DNA of 64,000 nucleotides, from NCBI GenBank assembly GCA_018228705.1, contig CP073694.1:1-64000 (forward strand), given 5' to 3'. The stretch is from Dysosmobacter sp. Marseille-Q4140 (GTDB lineage Bacteria > Bacillota > Clostridia > Oscillospirales > Oscillospiraceae). Position 1 is the first letter of the stretch. Each line of letters begins with the position of its first letter. The notes under the pieces are model-generated. The model saw only the letters and a program-made list of their open reading frames with translations, did no database searches and was not told the origin of the DNA. A program made the position numbers and the translations under genes. Shown one piece after another: positions 34,785-42,438 of this stretch.

Positions 34785-34926
34785 AAACTCCCGGCGGGCC
34801 AATGCCGCAGACGGCGGCGGAGGCAGCCACGCAGACCTGACGCCTTTCGGGGCGGGTCGGGCCGCGGACGCGGCAGTCCGGCACACCGGACGGGACGGCG
34901 GAATGCCGGAGCAGGGAGGAACGACT
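34785..34926 (+). promoter_or_regulatory. Structured GC-rich leader RNA of the CDF gene
   Basis: About 140 nt between promoter and start codon. Outer strands CCGGC (about 34,791) and GCCGG (about 34,906) can close a stem enclosing several hairpins, among them GTCCGG-CACA-CCGGAC. The arrangement resembles a multibranch junction. Efflux genes of this family are sometimes under metal-sensing riboswitches, but I could not match a known class. Confidence 0.35.
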
Positions 34927-35811
34927 ATGAATCCAAGGGAGCATGAGCGGGTGGCCGTGAACGTGTCCACTGTCACCATCGTCATCAACGTGGCGCTGTC
35001 GCTGTTCAAATTCGCCGCCGGCATCCTGGCCCGGTCCGGGGCCATGGTGTCCGACGCCGTCCACTCCGCCTCCGACGTGCTGGCCACCCTCATCGTGATA
35101 TTGGGGGTGAAGCTGGCGGGCCGGGCCGCCGACGCGGACCATCCCTACGGCCACGAGCGGCTGGAGTGCGTGGCCGCATTGGTGCTGGGCATCATCCTGG
35201 GCGCCACGGGCGTTGGCATCGGCTGGTCCGGCGTGCAGAAGATCCTGGGCGGGGAGGAGCTGGCGTCGCCCGGCGCCCTGGCCCTGGCGGCCGCGGTGGT
35301 GTCCATCGTGGTCAAGGAGGCCATGTTCTGGTACACCCGGGCCGCGGCCCGTCGCATCGACTCCAGCGCCCTCATGGCGGAGGCCTGGCACCACCGGTCC
35401 GACGCGCTGTCCTCCGTGGGCAGCTTCGCCGGCATCCTGGGCGCCCGGCTGGGCTGGCCGGTGCTGGATCCCATCGCCTCCGTGGTGATCTGCCTGTTCA
35501 TCCTCAAGGCCGCCTGGGATATCCTGTCCGATGCCCTGGAGCGGATGACGGACCACGCCTGCGCCCCGGAGCTGGCGGAGGAGATGGCCACCTCCGTCCT
35601 GTCCCAGCCCGGCGTGCTGGGGGTGGACACCCTGAATACCCGTCTCTTCGGCGACCGGATCTACGTGGACGTGGAGATCCGGGCCGACGGGGAGCTGACC
35701 CTCAACGAGACCCACGCCACCGCTCAGGCCGTCCACGACGCCCTGGAGGCGGGCTTCCCCCAGATCAAGCACTGCATGGTCCACGTGAATCCCGCCCGGG
35801 TGGAGGGCTGA
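34927..35811 (+). CDS. Cation diffusion facilitator (CDF) family transporter
   Basis: 294 residues from the ATG at 34,927 behind GGGAGGAACGACT. Six membrane segments are expected. The transport-site motifs are visible: 'MVSDAVHSASDV' in TM2 (HxxxD spacing) and 'EAWHHRSDALSS' in TM5. A C-terminal cytosolic domain carries 'IYVDVEIRADGELTLNETHATAQAVHDAL', the usual CDF dimerisation fold with an H-rich end ('KHCMVHVNP'). It exports divalent metals such as Zn, Mn or Ni in exchange for protons. The metal specificity cannot be told. Confidence 0.92.
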   Translation: MNPREHERVAVNVSTVTIVINVALSLFKFAAGILARSGAMVSDAVHSASDVLATLIVILGVKLAGRAADADHPYGHERLECVAALVLGIILGATGVGIGWSGVQKILGGEELASPGALALAAAVVSIVVKEAMFWYTRAAARRIDSSALMAEAWHHRSDALSSVGSFAGILGARLGWPVLDPIASVVICLFILKAAWDILSDALERMTDHACAPELAEEMATSVLSQPGVLGVDTLNTRLFGDRIYVDVEIRADGELTLNETHATAQAVHDALEAGFPQIKHCMVHVNPARVEG

Positions 35812-35824
35812 AAATGGCGTTTGG

Positions 35825-35855
35825 AGCGCCGGAGCCATTGGCTCCGGCGCTTTTT
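35825..35855 (+). terminator. CDF gene terminator
   Basis: AGCGCCGGAGCC / GGCTCCGGCGCT perfect 12-bp stem, ATT loop, TTTT run. Confidence 0.85.
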
Positions 35856-35949
35856 GTCTTGCGCCCGGCGGCGGGATGGACTATAATAACTTGAATGGCC
35901 TGCCCGGCCCGGCGGGGCGGAGGCGGCCCATATCCACAGGAGGATCACT

Positions 35950-37083
35950 ATGTTTCAGGTTCTCAAACAAGAGGGCCGCGCCCGGCGCGGTCAGTTTTCC
36001 TGCGCCCACGGCGGCGTGGTCCAGACGCCGGTGTTCATGAACGTGGGCACCCAGGCGGCCATCAAGGGCGGCGTCAGCGCCCTGGACTTGAAAGAAGTGG
36101 GCTGCCAGATCGAACTGAGCAACACCTACCACCTGCACCTGCGGCCCGGCGACCACATCGTCCGGCAGATGGGCGGGCTCCACAAGTTCATGAACTGGGA
36201 CGGCCCCATCCTCACCGACTCCGGCGGGTTCCAGGTGTTCTCCCTGGCGTCGCTGCGGAAGATCAAGGAGGAGGGCGTCACCTTCGCCTCCCACATCGAC
36301 GGCCACAGGATCTTCATGGGCCCCGAGGAGTCCATGCGCATCCAGTCCAACCTTGGCAGCGACATCGCCATGGCCTTCGACGAGTGCGTGGAGAACCCGG
36401 CCACCTACGAGTACGCCAAGGCCAGCTGTGAGCGGACGGCCCGGTGGCTTGCGCGGTGCAAGACCGAGCACGACCGCTTGAACAGCCTGCCGGACACGGT
36501 GAATCCCAAGCAGATGCTCTTCGGCATCAACCAGGGCGCCACCTTCCCGGACCTGCGGGTGTGGCACATGAAGGAGATCGCAAAGCTAAACTGCGACGGC
36601 TACGCCATCGGCGGCCTTGCCGTGGGGGAGCCGGCGGAGGTGATGTACGAGATCATCGACGCCGTGGAGCCCCACATGCCGGCGGACAAGCCCCGGTATC
36701 TCATGGGCGTGGGCACCCCCAGCAACATCATCGAGGCCGTCAGCCGGGGGGTGGACTTCTTCGACTGCGTCATGCCCTCCCGCAACGGCCGCCACGGCAA
36801 GCTCTTCACATGGGAGGGCACCGTCAACATCATGAATGAGAAGTACGCCACCGATGACCGGCCCGTCAGCGGCAGCTGCGGCTGCCCGGTGTGCCGCAAT
36901 CACTCCCGGGCGTACCTGCGGCACCTTTTCAAGGCCGACGAGGTGCTGGCGCTGCGGCTGGCGGTGCTGCACAACCTCTGGTTCTACAACGAGCTGATGG
37001 CGAAGATCCGCGCCGCCATCGAGGAGGGGACCTTCGCGGACTTCCGGCAGCGGTACAGCGGACAGCTGGAGCGGCGGGCCTGA
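35950..37083 (+). CDS. tgt: tRNA-guanine (queuine) transglycosylase
   Basis: 377 residues, usual length. General base D90 lies in 'LTDSGGFQVF', and nucleophile D272 in 'FFDCVMPSRNGRHG'. The zinc site is in 'SCGCPVCRNHSRAYLRHL' near residue 320. It exchanges guanine-34 of GU(N) anticodons for preQ1, the substrate of QueA. The start follows AGGAGGATCACT. No terminator was seen before yajC. Confidence 0.97.
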   Translation: MFQVLKQEGRARRGQFSCAHGGVVQTPVFMNVGTQAAIKGGVSALDLKEVGCQIELSNTYHLHLRPGDHIVRQMGGLHKFMNWDGPILTDSGGFQVFSLASLRKIKEEGVTFASHIDGHRIFMGPEESMRIQSNLGSDIAMAFDECVENPATYEYAKASCERTARWLARCKTEHDRLNSLPDTVNPKQMLFGINQGATFPDLRVWHMKEIAKLNCDGYAIGGLAVGEPAEVMYEIIDAVEPHMPADKPRYLMGVGTPSNIIEAVSRGVDFFDCVMPSRNGRHGKLFTWEGTVNIMNEKYATDDRPVSGSCGCPVCRNHSRAYLRHLFKADEVLALRLAVLHNLWFYNELMAKIRAAIEEGTFADFRQRYSGQLERRA

Positions 37084-37097
37084 GGACAAAAAAGTGC

Positions 37098-37125
37098 TTG
37101 CAAATATAGGGATATTTGGTATAAT
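37098..37125 (+). promoter_or_regulatory. Promoter of yajC
   Basis: TTGCAA (37,098-37,103), 16-bp spacer, perfect TATAAT (37,120-37,125), 41 nt before the ATG. Confidence 0.75.
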
Positions 37126-37165
37126 AGTCCCGTTCTGATTATAAGAAAAAGGAGCTTCGCGTACT

Positions 37166-37531
37166 ATGACTTACGAATCCATTATCATGCTGGTGGTCCT
37201 GATCGCCGTGTTCTACTTCCTGCTGATCCGGCCCGAGAACAAGCGGAAGAAGAAGGCCCAGGAGATGCGTGACAGCCTGAAGAAGGGCGACGTGATCACT
37301 ACCATCGGCGGCATCGTCGGCAAGATCGTCATGGTCAACCCCGACACCCTGGTCATCGAGACCAGCGAGGACCGCGTCCGCATGGAGATCACCAAGTGGG
37401 CCATCTCCACCACCGGCGTTCAGGCCTCCACCGAGCCCGTCAAGGAGAAGAAGGAGAAGAAGGAGTCCGCCGAGGAGCCCGCTGAGGAGCCTGTGGACGA
37501 GATCCCCGCCCCCGAGGAAGAGGAAAAGTAA
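37166..37531 (+). CDS. yajC: Preprotein translocase subunit YajC
   Basis: 121 residues: one N-terminal membrane helix (about 5-22), then the canonical 'YFLLIRPENKRKKKAQEMRDSLKKGDVITTIGGIVG' of YajC, and a Lys/Glu-rich C-terminal tail rich in KEK/EEP. It associates with SecDF at the translocon. The start follows AAGGAGCTTCGCGTACT. Its transcript ends in a hairpin whose right arm contains the ribosome binding site of the next gene. Confidence 0.95.
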   Translation: MTYESIIMLVVLIAVFYFLLIRPENKRKKKAQEMRDSLKKGDVITTIGGIVGKIVMVNPDTLVIETSEDRVRMEITKWAISTTGVQASTEPVKEKKEKKESAEEPAEEPVDEIPAPEEEEK

Positions 37532-37551
37532 GATCTCCCTCATAAAACCGT

Positions 37552-37603
37552 CCTCCCCCGTCATATGCTCCAGTGAGAGCATTGGACGAGGGAGGGCTTT
37601 TTT
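37552..37603 (+). terminator. yajC terminator overlapping the next gene's ribosome binding site
   Basis: Stem CCTCCC... / ...GGGAGG with an inner stem ATGCTC / GAGCAT, followed by TTTTTT at 37,598-37,603. The next ATG begins immediately after the T-run, and GAGGGAGGG in the right arm is its Shine-Dalgarno sequence. Confidence 0.75.
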
Positions 37604-38011
37604 ATGGCAAAAGGGAAGAGGGCGGCCTGGGTGCCGCTGGCCCAGGGGATCGGTCTGGCCCTGGGGATCGATCTGCTGGCCCAGCCCCTGCTGGCGCTGC
37701 TGGCGGTGAAGGGCGTGCTGGGGGAGAGCCAGACGTTCCCGGCTGTGGCTGCGGCCTGCGTCCTGGCCACCCTGGCGGGGGCGCTGTACAGCGCGGCAAA
37801 ATGCCCCTGGGGCACGCTGGTCAGCGGACTTGGCTGCGGGGCCGGAGTGGCGGCGGTGCTGGCGGCGCTGGGGGTGCTGTGCTGGCAGCAGGTGGCCTGG
37901 ACCGGCCGGGGCGGTGTGGTGCTGCTGTGCGCCCTGGGAGCCGGTGGACTGGGCGGTCTGCTGGGCCGGAAGGGCGGCAAGCGGACCCGGAAGCGGCCCC
38001 GGCGGAAGTAA
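37604..38011 (+). CDS. TIGR04086-type membrane protein
   Basis: 135 residues with four hydrophobic segments (about 10-35, 45-63, 73-92, 98-118) and a strongly basic C-terminus ('GGKRTRKRPRRK'). Small four-helix proteins of the TIGR04086 family typically follow yajC in Firmicutes, as here. Their role is unknown. The ATG directly abuts the terminator T-run of yajC, so translation of read-through transcripts would compete with hairpin formation. Confidence 0.7.
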   Translation: MAKGKRAAWVPLAQGIGLALGIDLLAQPLLALLAVKGVLGESQTFPAVAAACVLATLAGALYSAAKCPWGTLVSGLGCGAGVAAVLAALGVLCWQQVAWTGRGGVVLLCALGAGGLGGLLGRKGGKRTRKRPRRK

Positions 38012-38268
38012 GCGGCTCTTGTGCATTTTACCGAAATTTCACAGCGGCCCTGCGTTTCCGTCCCGGAGGGGAGGGGGGAGCGCGGCCGGGATGGGTCACG
38101 GCGGCGCCGGCAAATATGGGGCGCCGCCGTCGTTATGTCTACAAGATGTTGCCTCTGTTTGGCCCGGTCTCCGGGACGCGGCAGGTGTCTGTTGCATAAG
38201 TTAACATAATACAGTTTACATAATATTTTGTCATAAATCACAAAAAACGCAAACTTCCAGTAAATTCC

Positions 38269-38297
38269 TTGAAAAATCAGGGGATTTGCACTATATT
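38269..38297 (+). promoter_or_regulatory. Sigma-A-like promoter upstream of spoIIM
   Basis: TTGAAA (38,269-38,274), 17 bp, TATATT (38,292-38,297), in an AT-rich stretch (38,195-38,335) unlike its surroundings. The earlier part of the 38,012-38,373 gap holds only a hairpin (ACGGCGGCGCC / GGCGCCGCCGT, 38,098-38,130). Confidence 0.6.
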
Positions 38298-38326
38298 AGA
38301 ACAGAGCAAGGTTTACGTTAACCGTT

Positions 38327-38355
38327 TCATAAATCCGCCGCCCGGCTCATATAGT
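38327..38355 (+). promoter_or_regulatory. Sigma-E-like sporulation promoter of spoIIM
   Basis: TCATAAAT (38,327-38,334), 13 nt, CATATAGT (38,348-38,355) fits the sigma-E pattern (ATA...CATAcanT). It lies 19 nt before the spoIIM start. Confidence 0.55.
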
Positions 38356-38373
38356 GGAGCGAGGTGAGGCGGA

Positions 38374-39006
38374 TTGAAGGGGAACGGACGCAACAAACAC
38401 CCGCTGTCTCCGGCGCACTCACTGCCTCGCCTGCTCCTGCTGGCTCTTTGTTTCCTGGCCGGCGTGATTTTGGGACAGGTCCTGGCGGGACGGGTGCCGG
38501 CGGAGACCGGAGCGGAACTGAACAGATATCTGGAGGACTATGTCCGCGTGGGCGGGCAGACGGGACGGTCCGCCGCCGCGGCGCTGTCCGCGGTGGTGAT
38601 CTATTTCCGATACCCGCTGCTGGCCTTTCTGCTGGGCTTTGCCTCCATCGGCGTGGTGCTGCTGCCCTGCGTGACCGTGGCCTACGGGTTTTTCCTGTCC
38701 TTCTCCGTGTGCTGCTTCACGGCGGCCTTCGGAGCCGACGGGGTGCTGCTGGCCCTGGCGGTGTTCGGGCTGCGGTGCGCGGTGACGGTGCCTTGCTACT
38801 TCCTGCTGGCGGTGCCCTCCTGGGGGACCTCCGCGGCCTTGGCCGCCGTCTCGTTTGGGAGCGGACGGCGCTGCGCTCCGGTGATCTACGGCCGGAGCTG
38901 CTGGCTGCGGCTGGGACTCAGCGCGGCGGCGCTGCTGGCGGGCGTGTGCGCGGATCTGCTGCTGGCCCCGGCCCTGCTGGGGATGATCCTGGAGCGGATC
39001 TTGTAG
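38374..39006 (+). CDS. spoIIM: Stage II sporulation protein M
   Basis: 210 residues from a TTG behind GAGGTGAGGCGGA. Five or six membrane segments and the conserved 'LAFLLGFASIGVVLLPCVTVAYGFFLSFSV' region identify SpoIIM, a component of the SpoIIDMP engulfment complex in the mother cell. It lies directly upstream of xerD, the same gene pair as in Bacillus. A sigma-E-like promoter fits its known sporulation timing. Confidence 0.88.
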   Translation: MKGNGRNKHPLSPAHSLPRLLLLALCFLAGVILGQVLAGRVPAETGAELNRYLEDYVRVGGQTGRSAAAALSAVVIYFRYPLLAFLLGFASIGVVLLPCVTVAYGFFLSFSVCCFTAAFGADGVLLALAVFGLRCAVTVPCYFLLAVPSWGTSAALAAVSFGSGRRCAPVIYGRSCWLRLGLSAAALLAGVCADLLLAPALLGMILERIL

Positions 39007-39040
39007 CTGAAGAAAAGGGGGGAGCATCCTGGCTGCTGAT

Positions 39041-39916
39041 TTGATTGCGGAGTACGGCGCCTATCTGACGGAGGAAAAGCACGCCTCTCAGAACACCGTC
39101 AGCTCCTATCTGCGGGATGTGTCCCAGTTCTCCCAATACCTGCGGGATTATCAGGACAGCGACCTGCGCCGGGCCGAGCCGGAGATGGTCCAGAGCTATA
39201 TGAGCTGGATGCAGGGGCGGGGCAAGTCCGCCGCCTCCATCACCCGCTTCCTGGCGTCGGTGAAGTCCTTCTACAACTACCTGACGGCCAACGGCACCGT
39301 CAAATCCAACCCCGCCAAGGGCATCACCGCCAACCGGGCGGAGCGGAAGTATCCGGAGATCCTCACCGCCAAGGAGGTGGAGATGTTCCTGGAGCAGCCC
39401 CAGTGCGTGGACGCCAAGGGCTTCCGGGACCACGCCATGCTGGAGCTGCTCTACGCCACCGGCATCCGGGTCAGCGAGCTGATCTCCCTGGATCTGGACG
39501 ATCTGAACCTGGCGGCCGGGTTCCTCCGGTGCCAGAGCAAGGGCAAGGAGCGGATCATTCCCCTGTACCACACCGCCGTCAAGGCCATCGGGGACTACGT
39601 CCGGGACGTCCGGCCCCAGCTGATCGCCGACAGCGGCGAGACGGCCCTGTTCGTCAACATGAACGGCGAGCGCATGAGCCGCCAGGGCTTCTGGAAGATC
39701 ATCAAGCACTATCAGGAGAAGGCGGGGATCCAGAAGGACATCACGCCCCACACCCTGCGCCACTCCTTTGCCGTGCACCTGCTGGAAAACGGCGCGGACC
39801 TGCGGTCCATCCAGGAGATGCTGGGCCATGCCGACATCTCCTCCACCCAGATCTACACCCATGTGGTCAAGCGCCAGCTGAAGGACGTGTATCAGAAGGC
39901 TCATCCCCGGGCGTGA
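39041..39916 (+). CDS. xerD: Tyrosine recombinase XerD
   Basis: 291 residues. The N-terminal SAM-like domain is followed by the catalytic domain: Arg in 'ATGIRVSELISL', His-x-x-Arg in 'HTLRHSFAVHLL', His in 'LGHADISSTQIYTHV' and Tyr in the same motif. It resolves chromosome dimers at dif together with a second Xer. The given start is a TTG at 39,041; a CTG at 39,029, 5 nt after GGGGGGAG, would fit the ribosome binding site better and add four residues. It follows spoIIM by 34 nt. Confidence 0.92.
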   Translation: MIAEYGAYLTEEKHASQNTVSSYLRDVSQFSQYLRDYQDSDLRRAEPEMVQSYMSWMQGRGKSAASITRFLASVKSFYNYLTANGTVKSNPAKGITANRAERKYPEILTAKEVEMFLEQPQCVDAKGFRDHAMLELLYATGIRVSELISLDLDDLNLAAGFLRCQSKGKERIIPLYHTAVKAIGDYVRDVRPQLIADSGETALFVNMNGERMSRQGFWKIIKHYQEKAGIQKDITPHTLRHSFAVHLLENGADLRSIQEMLGHADISSTQIYTHVVKRQLKDVYQKAHPRA

Positions 39917-39944
39917 GGAGGGGGGTCCCCTCCGGGGGCGCGGG

Positions 39945-40830
39945 GGTCCTGCGGGGGATCCGCCCCCATTTTCTTTTCGAGGCATCGAAAAGAAAACGGC
40001 CGCGGCCGGTCAAAAGAAAAGATGCTGTGACGAAAGGGCGGCCCATCCGGGCCGCCCTTTCGTGTGCGCGGAGGTCGGGCGAATCGGTCGGGCGGGTGTC
40101 GATGGCCCCGTCGTCCCTGCGCCTTACCCTGGCGGTCGAAGAGCCTGGTCTCCGCATAACCACTCTGGGTGGGCGGACGGGGTGGGAAACGAATGGACCA
40201 GCGCCGCTTTCCGCTGCCGCTCACCTGGCGTTTGAGGAGAGCCCGGCAACACGCTGCGGCGGGGCATGGGTTCCGCCCTACCGATACCGGTGCCGCGCAG
40301 CCAACTGTCCCATTTTGCCGTAGGGGCGGATGGAGGACCTGCCTGCCGCTCAGGCTTTTGACCGGCACCGGGCCAGCGGCAGCGCAGTTCCGGGTCCGGA
40401 GCCGCTTCCGGGGCTTTTCGCGAGCGCCCAGGCAGCGGCAGCGGAAAGAGAAGCAGACCAAGTCGACAAGTACCCCCGCCCCTCCGCCGCAGGGCCTACG
40501 CGGCAGCGCAGTTCCGGGTCCGGAGCCGCTTCCGGGGCTTTTCGCGAGCGCCCAGGCAGCGGCAGCGGAAAGAGAAGCAGAACAAGTCGACAAGTACCCC
40601 CGCCCCTCCGCCGCAGGGTCTATGCGGAGACAGGGTATTTCGACTGCCGGGGTATAGCGCAGGGCCGACGGGGCCATCGATGCCCACCGGACCGATTCGC
40701 ACGACTCCCGCATCACGAAAGGGCGGCCCAGATGGGCCGCTCTTTCGTCACAGCATCTTTTCTTTTGACCGGCCGCGGCCGTTTTCTTTTCGATGCCTCG
40801 AAAAGAAAACGGGGGCGGATCCCCCGCGGG
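39945..40830. repeat. Intergenic inverted-repeat element, copy B
   Basis: Terminal inverted repeats of about 190 bp, much better conserved than in copy A: GGCATCGAAAAGAAAACGGC near 39,990 mirrored near 40,785, hairpins at 40,030-40,063 and 40,715-40,748, and GCGAATCGG at 40,079-40,087 mirrored at 40,692-40,700. The interior is GC-rich with no credible gene. A related tail (GGGGGCGGATCCCCCGCGGGG) continues to about 40,975. The element directly follows the xerD stop. Confidence 0.75.
40378..40625 (+). repeat. Two tandem 124-bp repeats inside element B
   Basis: GGCAGCGCAGTTCCGGGTCC begins at 40,378 and again at 40,502. The two units are nearly identical throughout (one visible difference: GCAGACCAAG versus GCAGAACAAG). 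They lie between the two inverted ends. Confidence 0.85.
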
Positions 40831-41096
40831 GACCCCGCGCCCCTGCCCGGCCCGCCGGGCAAGGGACGGCACCTGACGATACGCCTCCGTCCCGTCCCCC
40901 TCATCCCTCCGGCCCGCGGCCATCCACCTGACCGTTGACTCCTGCCCTCGGGGGAGGGCTCTCCGCCGGGGCTTACAGAGTCATTTCCGGCAGAAGAGGG
41001 GGAGGCGCGGCCCCTTCGACGCCGCCCCTTCGTCCTTCTGCGCAAAGACCGCCGCTCCGGCCACAAAAAATTCATAGTTTGTATATACGGAATATG

Positions 41097-41125
41097 TTGT
41101 ATATTTATTGAGAGCGTGCTATACT
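41097..41125 (+). promoter_or_regulatory. Promoter of the OLE RNA operon
   Basis: TTGTAT (41,097-41,102), 17 bp, TATACT (41,120-41,125). The RNA's closing stem starts about 7 nt downstream. Confidence 0.7.
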
Positions 41126-41130
41126 AATCC

Positions 41131-41795
41131 TCGCTAAGCGGCGGCGCAGTATCCTAGTCAGATCTGCCGTTTCCCAGGGAGGGCCTAAAAATCCTTCGAA
41201 GGGCACATCGATGAAACCTCTGGTGCCTGCTTGTTACGCCCAGTTTCGGGTGGGTGCTGGGGGGAAGCGCGGGAGTCCCCGCGCTTGCGGTCTCAGGGCG
41301 CTTTCCAATGGCATGGTTATCCCGACCCTGTTTCCGTGGAGACCTGCTGTTGTGCACAGACGTACTCCCATCGCGGTATTTTCGGCCTGTGTACGAAGCA
41401 GATTGTGAACCTGCAATGCGGTGCATCGGTCCTGCGGGGCCGTAACGCTGTGTGCAGACGTAGCCTGCCTTGACGTGGGCCGGGTGAATAGGGGATCAAC
41501 GGGGGCTGCCGTTCCGGCCGGAACGGACACCCCGATCGCTCCTTGAAACCCGTCCTGCAAAAGAGGCTAAAGAAGCGGATGGACTGCGGTGGAAAACACC
41601 TAGGCTGTTCCTTCCGAGGCAGAAAAGGGATTGCAGTGCGGACTAAGTGGCAGTCGGGTCGCGCGGAGCGGCGACACCGCGCCGCGGCGCCAAAGGGGGA
41701 ACCGCCTCCACCGGCAACGGGAGGTGCGCCGCGGGGAAATCCAACCCGGACCTAAGCCGTAAGATTTACCTTTTCTGCCGCCGCCGGCTTAGCGA
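41131..41795 (+). ncRNA. ole: OLE RNA (ornate, large, extremophilic)
   Basis: A gene-free stretch of about 660 nt between a promoter and a membrane-protein gene. Its ends close as a long stem: CGCTAAGCGGCGGCG at 41,132-41,146 pairs with CGCCGCCGGCTTAGCG at 41,778-41,793 apart from a one-base bulge. The interior holds many GC hairpins. The following gene is a 185-residue membrane protein with a DxxxD motif (OapA), then dxs, tlyA, nadK, argR, recN. This matches the known OLE context. OLE forms a membrane-bound ribonucleoprotein with OapA and is linked to stress tolerance. The class call rests on context, size and closing stem; no covariance search was possible. Confidence 0.8.
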
Positions 41796-41808
41796 ACCCA
41801 TCCATTCC

Positions 41809-41830
41809 AGGGGGGGCGCCCCCTGTCTTT
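41809..41830 (+). terminator. Terminator-like hairpin between OLE RNA and oapA
   Basis: CAGGGGG / CCCCCTG stem (loop GGCG) followed by TCTTTT. It may release most OLE RNA while letting some transcripts read into oapA. Confidence 0.55.
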
Positions 41831-41863
41831 TCCATCCCACCACAGATAAAGAGGAGAAGCTCC

Positions 41864-42421
41864 TTGAAAGAACATCCCACCTCCCGGAAAAAACGGGACA
41901 GGCAGGCCGGGCGCTACGCCTGGCCCATCCAGGTCTTTTTCCTGGCCATCGGCCTCTCCGCGGCGCTGAGCCTGGCCTCCCAGGGGCCCCTGTCCGGCGC
42001 CGGCATCCTGGCGGCGGCGCTGATCCTGGCGCTGTTCATCGCCCTGGGCATCCTGTTCGACATCATCGGCGTGGCCGTCACCGCCGCGGACCCCAAGCCC
42101 TTCCACTCCATGGCCGCCCACAAGGAAAAGGGCGCCAAGGAGGCGCTGATGCTGCTGCGCAACGCCGGCAAGGTCTCCAGCGTCTGCAACGACGTGGTGG
42201 GGGACATCTGCGGCATCGTCAGCGGCACCACCGCCGCCGTCATCGTCACCCGCCTCCAGGAGGCCTTTGACCTGCGGAATGTGCTGGTCAGCGTGGCGGT
42301 CACCGCCCTGATCTCCGGCCTCACCATCGGCGGCAAGGCCCTGGGCAAGACCTTCGCCATCCAGCGCAGCACCAAGGTGGTCTACTGGGCCGGCCGCTTT
42401 CTGCACCTGTTTCATCGCTGA
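41864..42421 (+). CDS. oapA: OLE-associated membrane protein OapA
   Basis: 185 residues from a TTG behind GAGGAGAAG. The basic N-terminus is followed by three to four membrane segments (about 20-40, 45-73, 115-130, 136-155). D110 and D114 in 'CNDVVGDICG' form the DxxxD motif described for OapA, and the sequence 'FDIIGVAVTAADPKPFHSMA' resembles the DUF21/CNNM-type membrane family. OapA binds OLE RNA as a dimer and places it at the membrane. It lies immediately downstream of the RNA and upstream of dxs. Confidence 0.82.
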   Translation: MKEHPTSRKKRDRQAGRYAWPIQVFFLAIGLSAALSLASQGPLSGAGILAAALILALFIALGILFDIIGVAVTAADPKPFHSMAAHKEKGAKEALMLLRNAGKVSSVCNDVVGDICGIVSGTTAAVIVTRLQEAFDLRNVLVSVAVTALISGLTIGGKALGKTFAIQRSTKVVYWAGRFLHLFHR

Positions 42422-42438
42422 GAGGAGCGCGATCACCT

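Noticed and set aside
34785..34926. Assignment of the CDF leader to the NiCo or manganese riboswitch class
   Set aside because: The conserved bases of those classes could not be recognised; kept only as an unassigned structured leader.
40378..40625. CRISPR array
   Set aside because: Only two copies of a 124-bp unit without spacers; no Cas genes in the window.
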